This document shows, one piece after another, positions 56,584 through 64,000 of a DNA stretch of 64,000 bases (within the stretch, counting starts at the first letter, position 1; the number at the start of each line of letters is the position of its first letter). The notes beneath the pieces were generated by a model. That model was not told where the DNA came from. It did no database searches and saw only the letters and a program-made list of their open reading frames with translations. The stretch is from IMG/VR virus record IMGVR_UViG_3300046313_000313, positions 1-64,000 of that record; one strand, written 5' to 3'. The translations under genes were made by a program, and so were the position numbers. Source of the stretch: a virus.

Positions 56584-57044
56584 GATTTAACAATCGAGGT
56601 TAGAGTTAGGGATCTGGTAACTGCATCATCAGCATGCTGATGGTGTATGACCAAGAGTTCTTGTTTTGAAACACCTGTCAATTGAAGACTTCTGGTAACA
56701 ACATCGTCATTTACAGAAGCTTCGTGGTAGGTAAATAGTTGTTTAGATATACTTATCAACTGTAAGCTAGATGTAACTTCCTCAATTGGAATATTTACCG
56801 TATGGAAGTTACTAGCCGCTATACTCACAGATGTCAGTTCAAGACTGCTACTTACAGTATCTGTTGCGCTAGGTATTATGTCTACAGAAACATTAACAAG
56901 ATTGAAACCAGGTTCTATCATGTCAAAAGTTTCTAAGCCGTATAGCTTACTCAATACCTTAGTTAAGGGCTGAGTTTTAAAAGAACTGGAAACTATGCGA
57001 GTTTCAGTATTCTTTTTCAAAGGTCCTGTTGTGTTGATTAACAT
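56580..57044 (-). CDS. hypothetical repeat protein in the fibre operon (154 aa)
   Basis: Contains four loose repeats ending in the pattern (S/R)SLQLTSVS (SSSLELTSVS, TSSLQLISIS, TRSLQLTGVS, TRSLTLTSIV) spaced by about 28-32 residues. A small beta-repeat protein, probably a structural piece of the fibre assembly. Confidence 0.66.
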   Translation of the reverse strand: MLINTTGPLKKNTETRIVSSSFKTQPLTKVLSKLYGLETFDMIEPGFNLVNVSVDIIPSATDTVSSSLELTSVSIAASNFHTVNIPIEEVTSSLQLISISKQLFTYHEASVNDDVVTRSLQLTGVSKQELLVIHHQHADDAVTRSLTLTSIVKS

Positions 57045-57946
57045 CAGACTACACCTTTCCGCATCCAGCTTGTTTCAATCGCCAAAGACAAAGAGTTTTG
57101 ATCTGTCTTCATGATAGGTGGATTGAACTCTAATTGATAAGCACCCAGAAACCTAGAACTACTTGCTATAAAAATAGTCTTGATCCCGTTAGGGAAGTTA
57201 CCTCTGTCTCTATTGAACTTCAGATAGTGAGTTCTCTTATTAGACAAAGGTACGTAAGGATCAGACCTAAACTTATCAGCAGAGTAACTGGTGTTATAAA
57301 CCGCAGACTCTAAGTTATCCACCATAGGTGTATCAAACGCAGTGGCGAAGTTACCTGAGTCTGTGTCCAAACCAGTCTTAAGCGGAGTCCAAGCACTACC
57401 TACGTTTAACATACTAGGTCTGATAGTGACTACGGTGTTGATGCCGTTGATCACCATGTTGACTGTAGACTCAGCTGGGTTGACATGAGTCTCTATCGTG
57501 TATGTTACGTTAAGACCTTCGTCTGGTCTTACAGTTAATACAGTTGGATTTCCGTTAAAGTCACGTATCAAAGCTCTTGAGAATATATCAGCATTAAGTG
57601 CATTACCTACTGATATTTCTCTGATAGGTTGTGTGATGTAACCAAATGGAAAAGAAAAAGAAACGTTAGTCTCTAGCACATAGGGTTTAATCTGGGAATG
57701 ACTGAAGCTTATGGCTTCAGTCACCAGACTCGTATGGCTATTCAATACTTCTAGAGATGTATCTGTCGGTAAAGCTGGATTATTACCCACACCCACTTGA
57801 CAGTCAGTAAGTAATACGTTGCTATTACCTATCTGTTCAAGTCCGTTATCGACCACCATGTTGTCGAATACGTGAGTGTTACGGATACCTTCTTTACCGA
57901 CTATCTCTAGCTTGTATCTGCCTGAAAGTCGGTGATTGAATTTCAT
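57044..57946 (-). CDS. phiKZ-like virion/fibre-associated protein, paralogue of 55645 product (300 aa)
   Basis: FNGNPTVLTVRPDEGLNVTY and VVTIRPSMLN align with the 312-aa protein. The overlap of one base with the 154-aa gene (TGATG-like) shows coupling. Beta-rich, no enzyme motif. Confidence 0.72.
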   Translation of the reverse strand: MKFNHRLSGRYKLEIVGKEGIRNTHVFDNMVVDNGLEQIGNSNVLLTDCQVGVGNNPALPTDTSLEVLNSHTSLVTEAISFSHSQIKPYVLETNVSFSFPFGYITQPIREISVGNALNADIFSRALIRDFNGNPTVLTVRPDEGLNVTYTIETHVNPAESTVNMVINGINTVVTIRPSMLNVGSAWTPLKTGLDTDSGNFATAFDTPMVDNLESAVYNTSYSADKFRSDPYVPLSNKRTHYLKFNRDRGNFPNGIKTIFIASSSRFLGAYQLEFNPPIMKTDQNSLSLAIETSWMRKGVV

Positions 57947-57947
57947 T

Positions 57948-59492
57948 TTACATGTTCAAAGCGTAACCGACACAATACAGATAAGGCGTGACTCCATCAA
58001 AGGACTCCACCATAAAGCTGAATGTATCGATTTTGTTGTTGATCAAAGTAAGAGCTGGAGCTGCACCATCAGGGAACTTCACGTTAGCTGGGAATACAAG
58101 ATCACCACCTTTGTGAATAATAACCACTTTGTAGTCAAAACCTATCCGTGTGAGATCTAAGTTCTGAATATTGAAGTTGGTTACGTTAGAGATTAACTCT
58201 ATACGGATAACCTGATGAGTATCTAAATCCCAAGAAACAGTACCCGAAGCTGGCTGTACTTTATTGGTAGTAGAGACTTTCTGTGGTTTGGTGAAGTTAT
58301 TCTCTGCGGAAGGAGACATGTAGTCTGTACCAGCAGCAGCTAAAGTCAATATGTTGTTGGTAGTCTTTAACAGACCTGTTCCGGCAACGTTGATACCACC
58401 ACCCACACCGCCACCTGTGCTTATTACACTGATGGCGTCTGATAAAGCCACCATATCGGTTATGATACCGTTACCAGTAATACCTGGGGTGATGCCGTTA
58501 ACTATGTCTGATAAAGCAGTTAAGCTTGTGATGTCAGCTTTTAAAACATTTATACCATTGACTGTGTCAGTCAATGCATCTAAGGCAACCTGACTGGCTT
58601 TACTCAGAGAAAGAGCATTTACCGTATCACTTAAGACATCAAGATCTACCTGCGTAGCTTTAAGCTGATTAATTTGATTAACCAAATCACTCAATGCATC
58701 CAAATCTACTTGACTTGCTTTACCAGCTATCAATACAGAATGCGATTGAATAAGGGTAGTCAGTGCGGTGATTTCAGCATTTATAGCTGTAAGGTCTACA
58801 GTACCGCCACCGCCACCACCGCCCCCAGCTTGTAAGTTTGTTACTGCTGTTTGCAGATTGGTAATGATAGTAGACAAACCAGAAGTGTCAGCAATAGCGT
58901 GTCCATGACCAATAGCTGATTTACCTGCTAAACTGGTTTGGATAGAACCTAAACTATCATTCAGTCCCGATATGCTAGACATGTCATGAACATGACTAAC
59001 AGCTGCTTTACCAGCCAATGCTGGTGATAATCCAGCTATAGTAGTCATGTCGTGTACATGACCAGTTTCAGCTTTCATAGACAAAGTCTGTGCTAAGAGA
59101 CTGATATCATCTATAGCGTGCGTATGGCCTAAAGCAGCCTTACCAGCCAACGACAGATCAAGACCACTTATCTCAGAGCTAACGTGCGTATGTCCAAAAT
59201 TAGACTTGCCAGCCAGAGCCGTCATCAAACCTGAGATATCATCTGTAGCTAGGGTATGTGTGTGATTTGCATCAGCTTTACTTAGCAAAGCAGTCAGCAC
59301 AGCAGTTGATACTGGCTTATCGGCATCACTTGTGTTGCTGACATTACCCAGACCCACATCTTGTTTAGTGAGTATAGATTTAAAAGTATTCAGAGTCATT
59401 CGGTAATTCTGATTACCAAATATCAAAGACACTTGTTCCAGACCTGTGGCTGTGGTTAACAGCGAAAAGTCACTTATCTTTCTATTAGCCAT
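57948..59492 (-). CDS. tail fibre protein with G-H-T-H repeats and coiled-coil region (514 aa)
   Basis: The N-terminus KISDFSLLTTATGLEQVSLI is the shared fibre module. Repeats GKSNFGHTHVSSEISGLDLS and similar run to about residue 200. A poly-Gly hinge follows (eight Gly in a row, about 225), then heptad repeats KASQVDLDALSDLVNQINQL and KASQVALDALTDTVNGINVL (trimeric coiled coil), and finally a strand-rich C-terminal domain of about 120 residues that could bind the receptor. Confidence 0.82.
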   Translation of the reverse strand: MANRKISDFSLLTTATGLEQVSLIFGNQNYRMTLNTFKSILTKQDVGLGNVSNTSDADKPVSTAVLTALLSKADANHTHTLATDDISGLMTALAGKSNFGHTHVSSEISGLDLSLAGKAALGHTHAIDDISLLAQTLSMKAETGHVHDMTTIAGLSPALAGKAAVSHVHDMSSISGLNDSLGSIQTSLAGKSAIGHGHAIADTSGLSTIITNLQTAVTNLQAGGGGGGGGTVDLTAINAEITALTTLIQSHSVLIAGKASQVDLDALSDLVNQINQLKATQVDLDVLSDTVNALSLSKASQVALDALTDTVNGINVLKADITSLTALSDIVNGITPGITGNGIITDMVALSDAISVISTGGGVGGGINVAGTGLLKTTNNILTLAAAGTDYMSPSAENNFTKPQKVSTTNKVQPASGTVSWDLDTHQVIRIELISNVTNFNIQNLDLTRIGFDYKVVIIHKGGDLVFPANVKFPDGAAPALTLINNKIDTFSFMVESFDGVTPYLYCVGYALNM

Positions 59493-59509
59493 TTTATCTT
59501 CTTTCTAAA

Positions 59510-60673
59510 TCAATAGCCCACAGGCCCTACAGTAGTAGCGTCTAACAGTATCAGATGTAACTTTAAGTTACGCACCCTAAGAAAAGGTTCCTGACCAGGA
59601 ACTCTAGAAGATACAATAGCGTGTACTTCTGTATTGACATTTAAAAACCTAGGGTAAGCAACATTCTCTAAAGGTTCGGCATTATAACCTAAACCTTCAG
59701 GATCTTTAGACTGATTATAGAGAGTAGGTATAATCAGCTTACCTATATTTAAGTAATCGGGAACCGTTGATAATTCACCAGTGACAGGGTCTGTGTTATA
59801 GGACATATCACTTTGAAACAGACCCGGTACTTGGTTAAGAAGTACTTCCACTTGATCAAGACCCTCGTTACCTAATACTGGATATTCAGTTGTTATACTT
59901 GCGTCAACAACAAAACAGTCAAAAGGTATATAGAACTTATGTGTTCTATATAGAGTATCCATACTGATACCACCGTCAAAGTTTTCATAAAACTTAGGTG
60001 TCAAGTCTACAGTGTAAGGTATTCTTATCTGCTGGGTAGGGTGAGAGTGATCACCTTTAGCTGCCTCAAGTATTTCACCTGGATTAGGATAAACATTAGG
60101 GGCGGAAGGAGTACCTGAGAAAAAGGTAACTCCAGAACCAGTGCTTAGTCCGGCTATCTGTGCTTGCAATGTGGCTATCAATGCAAAAATATCTGCTATA
60201 GTCGTAGTCAATCCAGATACTTCAGATTGAGCGTGGGTGTGTAATACAGCAGCTTTACCCGCTAAGGCGTCCACTAAACCTACTACTTCAGACAAAGCAT
60301 GGTTGTGTACAACGGGTGACTTACTAGATAAAGCTGTGTCTAAGCCATCTACTTGAATCATAGGGTGATTATGACTGACGTTAGCTTTAGTGGCTAAAGT
60401 GTCTAATAAACCTAAGATGTCTGCTACAGTGTATACATGGGTGTGATTGACATCCGCTTTATTCATTAAAGCGTTAACAACAGCTGTGGATAAAGGTTTG
60501 GTAATATCTGAAGTGTTGTCTACATTACCCAACCCTACCATAGCCTTAGTGACTAAAGCAGCTATAGAGTTAAGTGTGACTCTATAGTTCTCATTACCAT
60601 ATATGACAGCAGCTTGTTCTAAACCACTTAAGGCTGTCAACATTTCAAACTGACTTATTTTTCTATTAGCCAT
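59510..60673 (-). CDS. tail fibre protein with G-H-T-H repeats (387 aa)
   Basis: N-terminal module KISQFEMLTALSGLEQAAVIYGN is shared with the two fibres downstream, followed by five VNHTH/VSHNH/VLHTH repeats. After about residue 195 a unique C-terminal domain of about 190 residues (from TPSAPNVYPNPGEILEAAKG) begins, which probably forms the tip. It is the most upstream of the three paralogous fibres. Confidence 0.82.
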   Translation of the reverse strand: MANRKISQFEMLTALSGLEQAAVIYGNENYRVTLNSIAALVTKAMVGLGNVDNTSDITKPLSTAVVNALMNKADVNHTHVYTVADILGLLDTLATKANVSHNHPMIQVDGLDTALSSKSPVVHNHALSEVVGLVDALAGKAAVLHTHAQSEVSGLTTTIADIFALIATLQAQIAGLSTGSGVTFFSGTPSAPNVYPNPGEILEAAKGDHSHPTQQIRIPYTVDLTPKFYENFDGGISMDTLYRTHKFYIPFDCFVVDASITTEYPVLGNEGLDQVEVLLNQVPGLFQSDMSYNTDPVTGELSTVPDYLNIGKLIIPTLYNQSKDPEGLGYNAEPLENVAYPRFLNVNTEVHAIVSSRVPGQEPFLRVRNLKLHLILLDATTVGPVGY

Positions 60674-60700
60674 GATGACTCTTTCCTATTTCGTGTTTAA

Positions 60701-60731
60701 TAGATACTAAGCCTTTACAGCTTAGTATCTA
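60701..60731 (-). terminator. hairpin between 140-aa gene and the fibre genes
   Basis: The stem TAGATACTAAGC / GCTTAGTATCTA is followed on the minus strand by TTAAACACG; a possible partial terminator inside the operon. Confidence 0.65.
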
Positions 60732-60739
60732 TGTAAGAA

Positions 60740-61162
60740 TTATTCTGTTAACAGATATTCACCATTCTCGCCTAAGATAGGTGTGCCATCTTCAGCTAGG
60801 ATTAAACTCATCATTTGTTCAGGACAATCATAAAGGAACTGTTCCTTCAGGTAACCTGACTCAAGATGATAAACGTCTAAGGTACCCAGAGTCACCCAAA
60901 CTTCATCTTCAGATGTGGCGTTGTGATAAGGTGCGTTTACTTCCAGTTTAAAAGGAAGTAGATTATCGGCTTTACCTATCTTTAAATAAATCCGCAAACG
61001 TAGAAAGTCATCTGCTCTTGTGGTGTATGCTTCAAAAGCAATAGGGTAATCAGCTTTTTTAGCGATGCAGATCATATCAAAATCTGTAACGCGTAGGTTT
61101 CTGTTAAACTGATTGTTGAACAGAGTCAACGCCATCAGTTTAATATGGTCATGTTCTTTCAT
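60740..61162 (-). CDS. hypothetical protein at the head of the fibre operon (140 aa)
   Basis: The start at 61162 (MKEHDHIKLMALTLF) has AGAGGTCCAG upstream. The C-terminal half contains a short repeat, ILAEDGTPILGENGEYLL, similar to hinge peptides of virion proteins. Strand-rich, likely structural, no known family. Confidence 0.64.
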   Translation of the reverse strand: MKEHDHIKLMALTLFNNQFNRNLRVTDFDMICIAKKADYPIAFEAYTTRADDFLRLRIYLKIGKADNLLPFKLEVNAPYHNATSEDEVWVTLGTLDVYHLESGYLKEQFLYDCPEQMMSLILAEDGTPILGENGEYLLTE

Positions 61163-61284
61163 CTGGACCTCTGTTAAATAAGGTTGTCTTTGACTGATTA
61201 CAATCAACTTCTGTAAACGATAAGAGTTATCGCTATAGTCAAAGGATTACTTTTTAAAGAGATGGAACAAAAAAAAAAATAAAA
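61163..61284. other. gap without gene
   Basis: AT-rich sequence between the 140-aa gene and the terminator of the 18-codon gene. An A-run of 11 at about 61269 is the only marked feature. No copy of the shared promoter motif, so the fibre operon may use another promoter class. Confidence 0.4.
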
Positions 61285-61314
61285 AAGAGGTGCCCGAATT
61301 ACCGGGCACCTCTT
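61285..61314 (-). terminator. hairpin terminator of the 18-codon gene
   Basis: The stem AAGAGGTGCCCG / CGGGCACCTCTT is followed on the minus strand by TTTTATTTTTTTTTT, overlapping the stop of the mini-gene. Confidence 0.9.
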
Positions 61315-61369
61315 AACCGAAGTAGAACAACCATTCTACTTCGGTCAGGGTGATTTCACGGACTTCCAT
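61313..61369 (-). CDS. 18-residue mini-gene MEVREITLTEVEWLFYFG
   Basis: The ATG has AAGGAG seven bases upstream, a very strong RBS. The unit is complete: promoter motif (61418-61435), RBS, 18 codons, terminator. The coding part itself contains an 11-bp perfect inverted repeat (CCGAAGTAGAA / TTCTACTTCGG). It could be a functional micropeptide, a leader peptide, or a small RNA with an incidental ORF. Confidence 0.55.
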   Translation of the reverse strand: MEVREITLTEVEWLFYFG

Positions 61370-61417
61370 GATAACTCCTTCAGCATAGCGTATATTCGAA
61401 TGAATATTTGAACCTAA

Positions 61418-61435
61418 GCTCAAGTTAAGTATATG
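61418..61435 (-). promoter_or_regulatory. promoter-like motif of the mini-gene unit
   Basis: The minus strand reads CATATACTTAACTTGAGC, identical to the copy at 51437. It lies 49 bases before the mini-gene ATG and just after the stop of the 83-aa gene (61463). Confidence 0.65.
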
Positions 61436-61462
61436 TGACTGAAATCTTTTACATGAGGATAA

Positions 61463-61714
61463 TCAAGGGTAGATCCATTTATTGGCTTCCATGATACGGA
61501 AACTATAAACCACATTCTCAAATCGCTTCATGATCTGTTCATGAGTCTCACCCAGAACTTCTATGGCGGTGTTCACCCACGAGTAATCGTAAGTATTACC
61601 ATTTATAAGATCAAGAGCTGCTTTCTTGATAGTTGTGTAACCTACCACAGTAACCAAGATAAGGTTATCATTGGTTTCCAGTTGCTTCATCATACCTTGC
61701 ATTGTAATCAACAT
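61463..61714 (-). CDS. hypothetical protein (83 aa)
   Basis: Starts MLITMQGMMKQLETNDNLIL with CAAGGAGTAAAGAA as RBS. Mixed alpha/beta, aromatic C-terminus (ANKWIYP). No family recognised. It lies between a terminator and the mini-gene unit. Confidence 0.62.
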   Translation of the reverse strand: MLITMQGMMKQLETNDNLILVTVVGYTTIKKAALDLINGNTYDYSWVNTAIEVLGETHEQIMKRFENVVYSFRIMEANKWIYP

Positions 61715-61737
61715 TTCTTTACTCCTTGGGATATTAC

Positions 61738-61765
61738 AGACACCAGCCTCTATGGGCTGGTGTCT
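61738..61765 (-). terminator. hairpin terminator after the dCTP deaminase gene
   Basis: The stem AGACACCAGCC / GGCTGGTGTCT lies between the dCTP deaminase stop (61775) and the 83-aa gene. Confidence 0.75.
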
Positions 61766-61774
61766 GTATGGGGT

Positions 61775-62434
61775 TTACATAGGGGGGACAGGTTCGGCAG
61801 GTTGATTTTGATACTTACCATTCCGATCAGCATAGCTCACCAAACATTGCTCATCCGACTGGAAGAACTGAAGTTGAGTGATGCCCATACCAGGATAGAT
61901 GCGCACAGGAAGATCTGTGGTGTTGGTGATTTCCAGTGTAATGCTTCCAAACCAACCAGATTCAAGAGGTGTTACAGTCACGATAATACCAGCTCTTGCC
62001 ACAGTGGATTTACCCATGCAGACAACAGAGACATCACGAGGAACGGTCACTTTTTCGACGGTGTGTCCCAAACAAAAGCTCTTTGCTGGTAGTTCAATCC
62101 AAGCCAGGTCTTCAAAAGAAGTCAGTTCGCAAGTGTTAGCAAAGTCAGCAATGTCGATAGAGCGACCCAGCGTACTTGCCAATACAGGTGTATTAACAGA
62201 CAGACCACCACCGGAGTTAGGACTGGTGCGTACTAGGTAAGCCTCATGTCCACGGAAGAACTTGAAGTTAGGACCCAGGCGTACATCGTAACCGTAAGAA
62301 GAAAGGCCAAAGCTAGGTACTTTCTTTTCCTCACCATGAACAACGATCTTGTTTTCATTGTCCATCACAAACGGAACAATCATGTCCCGCAACAGAGAAT
62401 TCTCACGAATCCATTTATCAGACTTGATGCTCAT
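61775..62434 (-). CDS. dcd: dCTP deaminase
   Basis: The 219-aa protein has SSYGYDVRL near the N-terminus, GKSTVARAGI (the catalytic GKSS-ARxG loop) and WFGSITLEITN with the catalytic Glu, followed by GMGITQLQFF. It deaminates dCTP to dUTP, which is then used for dTMP synthesis and thus works with the thymidylate kinase at 49330. Length is slightly above the usual 190-200 aa because of an insert at about residues 30-85. Whether it is mono- or bifunctional (with dUTPase activity) cannot be read from sequence alone. It overlaps the next gene by 17 bases. Confidence 0.9.
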   Translation of the reverse strand: MSIKSDKWIRENSLLRDMIVPFVMDNENKIVVHGEEKKVPSFGLSSYGYDVRLGPNFKFFRGHEAYLVRTSPNSGGGLSVNTPVLASTLGRSIDIADFANTCELTSFEDLAWIELPAKSFCLGHTVEKVTVPRDVSVVCMGKSTVARAGIIVTVTPLESGWFGSITLEITNTTDLPVRIYPGMGITQLQFFQSDEQCLVSYADRNGKYQNQPAEPVPPM

Positions 62435-62825
62435 GTTTTCTTTTCCTTAAGATGGTTAATATGTCAGCTAAAGCATGTGCTTGGTTGACTGGTGTCGATG
62501 CAAATCTGTCTCTCAGACAATTGTTATGGTTGTAAGCTTGTATGTCAAGTTCTCTCAAAAGCTCAAGGTTATTAACACTCCAGCATTTCCAAAGATCGAG
62601 ATACTCGTGATATAGATCGGTGTTTGGAATAAGACTCGGTTTACCTTTTCCCAAACGCCAGTTTATACCACCTGGATCCATTCCTTTGACATCACATTGA
62701 TAATGCATCTCTATACTTCTGCCGTCATACATGATGGCGTTAAAAGCAGAGAAACGTTTATCACCTTGGCTGCTTATTTCATAACCCTCTGTTCTTGACC
62801 ATCTTACGTCTGAATCGACTGACAT
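62418..62825 (-). CDS. conserved phage protein (135 aa)
   Basis: GYEISSQGDKRFSAFNAIMY, DGRSIEMHYQCDVKG, GKGKPSL, LWKCWSVNNLELL and the end FASTPVNQAHALADIL form a pattern shared with uncharacterised proteins of many large phages. Function unknown. It is in the dcd operon, overlapping genes on both sides. Confidence 0.76.
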   Translation of the reverse strand: MSVDSDVRWSRTEGYEISSQGDKRFSAFNAIMYDGRSIEMHYQCDVKGMDPGGINWRLGKGKPSLIPNTDLYHEYLDLWKCWSVNNLELLRELDIQAYNHNNCLRDRFASTPVNQAHALADILTILRKRKHEHQV

Positions 62826-63151
62826 GATGCATTTACGTAACTACCATCTGGATTATCACCCCAGCTTTGGATGACATTGATGTCTATACGAAGACCATAA
62901 CCGCTTTCACGATCGAAATCTTCAGCTAACCAAACATCTCCCATGCGAGAAGCACCTGTCACCAGGTAAACTTTGCCTTCAAAAGTAGCAAACAGTTTAT
63001 GAGCTTTTACAAACTTATCAAACTTAAACCTCAGATTCGCCGGAAACCTGAAATGATTAAGTATCCAAGCTGCATAGGTTTCCGATTCTGACATCTGGGA
63101 ACAAGGAGCATCAATGAAATCATCGACATGTTTGTAGGTTCGATCAGACAT
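62804..63151 (-). CDS. hypothetical protein (115 aa)
   Basis: The start at 63151 (MSDRTYKHVDDFIDAPCSQ) follows GGAAGGACTTTAATATC and lies 4 bases after the upstream stop; a longer frame overlaps the upstream gene and is unlikely. No family recognised. Confidence 0.64.
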   Translation of the reverse strand: MSDRTYKHVDDFIDAPCSQMSESETYAAWILNHFRFPANLRFKFDKFVKAHKLFATFEGKVYLVTGASRMGDVWLAEDFDRESGYGLRIDINVIQSWGDNPDGSYVNASCQSIQT

Positions 63152-63155
63152 GATA

Positions 63156-63551
63156 TTAAAGTCCTTCCTTGGTTCCGTTGACAAAGTACTCTTTATGTAG
63201 CATAGATACACCATACTTGTTAAAAAGTTGCTTATATTTTTCCTGGAACTCAGAATTAATATCAAAGTTACTTCTATCTTTGATCAAAGCCATGCATTCC
63301 ATATCAAACATAGCGTAAGTCATGTTCTCACGGAAACATTCATCAATGCAAGACTGATGAAGGAAGATCCAGCCTAGATGTGTTTTCAGACTGCTGTCTT
63401 TTTCACGAACATAGATCAGACCTGTAGACATTTCCAGATAAGTGAAATTACCTACAGTACCAAAGTTAACCACATGACCAGGTATAGCCACAGGTGTGAG
63501 GGTCAGAGTTTCCTGACCAAGGTCTTGATAATCATCTCTAAAATAGGGCAT
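63156..63551 (-). CDS. hypothetical protein (131 aa)
   Basis: Starts MPYFRDDYQDLGQETLTLTP with AGAAAAGAATGTATC as leader. Mixed alpha/beta. No family recognised. Confidence 0.64.
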   Translation of the reverse strand: MPYFRDDYQDLGQETLTLTPVAIPGHVVNFGTVGNFTYLEMSTGLIYVREKDSSLKTHLGWIFLHQSCIDECFRENMTYAMFDMECMALIKDRSNFDINSEFQEKYKQLFNKYGVSMLHKEYFVNGTKEGL

Positions 63552-63582
63552 GATACATTCTTTTCTTGAAGTGGGTAAATGA

Positions 63583-63987
63583 TTAAGTTGTTCTGGTGGT
63601 CAGATTGTAAGAACGGTACCCCATGGCGTTAAGAGCGTCACGAATACGACTCACGTCATTCATACTGGCATTTGCTATCACAGCTGTGATGGTAATACTG
63701 TCGATAAGCTCCACACTGGCCATGTCGATCCACTGGTCGGCATAGATGAATCGTTCCCCTGATTCCCCAATGAACTCATAGTACGTACAGCTGTTGACAT
63801 CATCAGGTGTGCCTGGTGGAAGCAAAGGAAAAATCTTCCGGTATTGAAGATCGATGTTGTTGGTCTTTCTGGCAGTGTCGGCTACCATAATACCAACCAA
63901 CTTGGCGTTGATAACAGATGCACCCAGAATACTGGGTGCTCTTGTGACAAAGGTAAAGGTCTTATTCAGACTAAATTGAGCAGCCAT
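63583..63987 (-). CDS. hypothetical protein (134 aa)
   Basis: Starts MAAQFSLNKTFTFVTRAPSIL. Its end (ANASMNDVSRIRDALNAMGY) is helical. Complete in the window; its promoter and upstream neighbours lie outside. No family recognised. Confidence 0.64.
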   Translation of the reverse strand: MAAQFSLNKTFTFVTRAPSILGASVINAKLVGIMVADTARKTNNIDLQYRKIFPLLPPGTPDDVNSCTYYEFIGESGERFIYADQWIDMASVELIDSITITAVIANASMNDVSRIRDALNAMGYRSYNLTTRTT

Positions 63988-64000
63988 TTTTAAAAGCTTT

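Noticed and set aside
1-64000. CRISPR arrays, rRNA genes, integrase or att sites
   Set aside because: No regularly spaced direct repeats, rRNA-like sequence, recombinase signature or tRNA-end duplication was seen.

Overview
The window comes from a jumbo tailed phage of the phiKZ-like (nucleus-forming, Chimalliviridae-type) group that infects a Gram-negative bacterium. The evidence is a set of genes found together only in that group. These are a split multi-subunit RNA polymerase (beta C-terminal half, beta' C-terminal half, beta' N-terminal half, and a 516-aa gene in the place and size of the phiKZ fifth subunit), a ChmA-type nucleus shell protein directly upstream of beta' N, an SbcD-like nuclease and a split family B DNA polymerase. 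Nearly all genes are on the minus strand. The host species cannot be told from the sequence.

Layout. 0-20.8 kb is the transcription and replication block: helicase, beta'C, beta C (split by a group I intron with an HNH gene), conserved phiKZ-like genes, the putative fifth RNAP subunit, a putative ssDNA-binding protein, the SbcD-like nuclease, and beta'N split by two group I introns. 20.9-22.8 kb is the ChmA-like gene, followed by a divergent two-gene plus-strand operon (23.0-25.0 kb). 25.3-33.4 kb holds the DNA polymerase palm half and many conserved or unknown genes, including an orphan IS110-type transposase domain. 33.4-36.2 kb is an RNA island: tilS, a CAU-anticodon tRNA and an Arg tRNA, both with group I introns, and two ORF-free structured stretches. 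36.2-46.3 kb is accessory: a radical SAM operon, acyl carrier protein, a DHH phosphoesterase, MORN-like repeats and small membrane proteins. 46.4-48.7 kb is a second RNA island with a 1.2-kb structured RNA containing a hammerhead ribozyme, an intron-containing tRNA-Leu lying inside the halves of another tRNA, an HNH gene and tRNA-Thr. 48.8-51.4 kb holds thymidylate kinase, a SLOG-fold protein and small genes. 51.5-61.2 kb is a fibre/adhesin operon with three paralogous tail fibres. 61.3-64 kb has an 18-codon mini-gene, dCTP deaminase and conserved small genes.

How it fits together. A recurrent promoter-like motif, CATATACTTTATTTGRC with variants, sits 23-100 bases upstream of start codons, including ChmA, beta'N, the putative fifth RNAP subunit and many one-gene small units. 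Almost every unit ends in a strong hairpin terminator. The phage carries its own transcription machine, nucleus shell, translation supplements (tRNAs plus a lysidine synthetase for a CAU tRNA) and nucleotide enzymes. Its most conserved sites (both RNAP active-site motifs and several tRNAs) have been colonised by at least six group I introns and three HNH endonucleases.

Exon and intron ends were inferred by reading P1/P10 pairings and reading frames by eye. Functions named only from position or size are marked as such.
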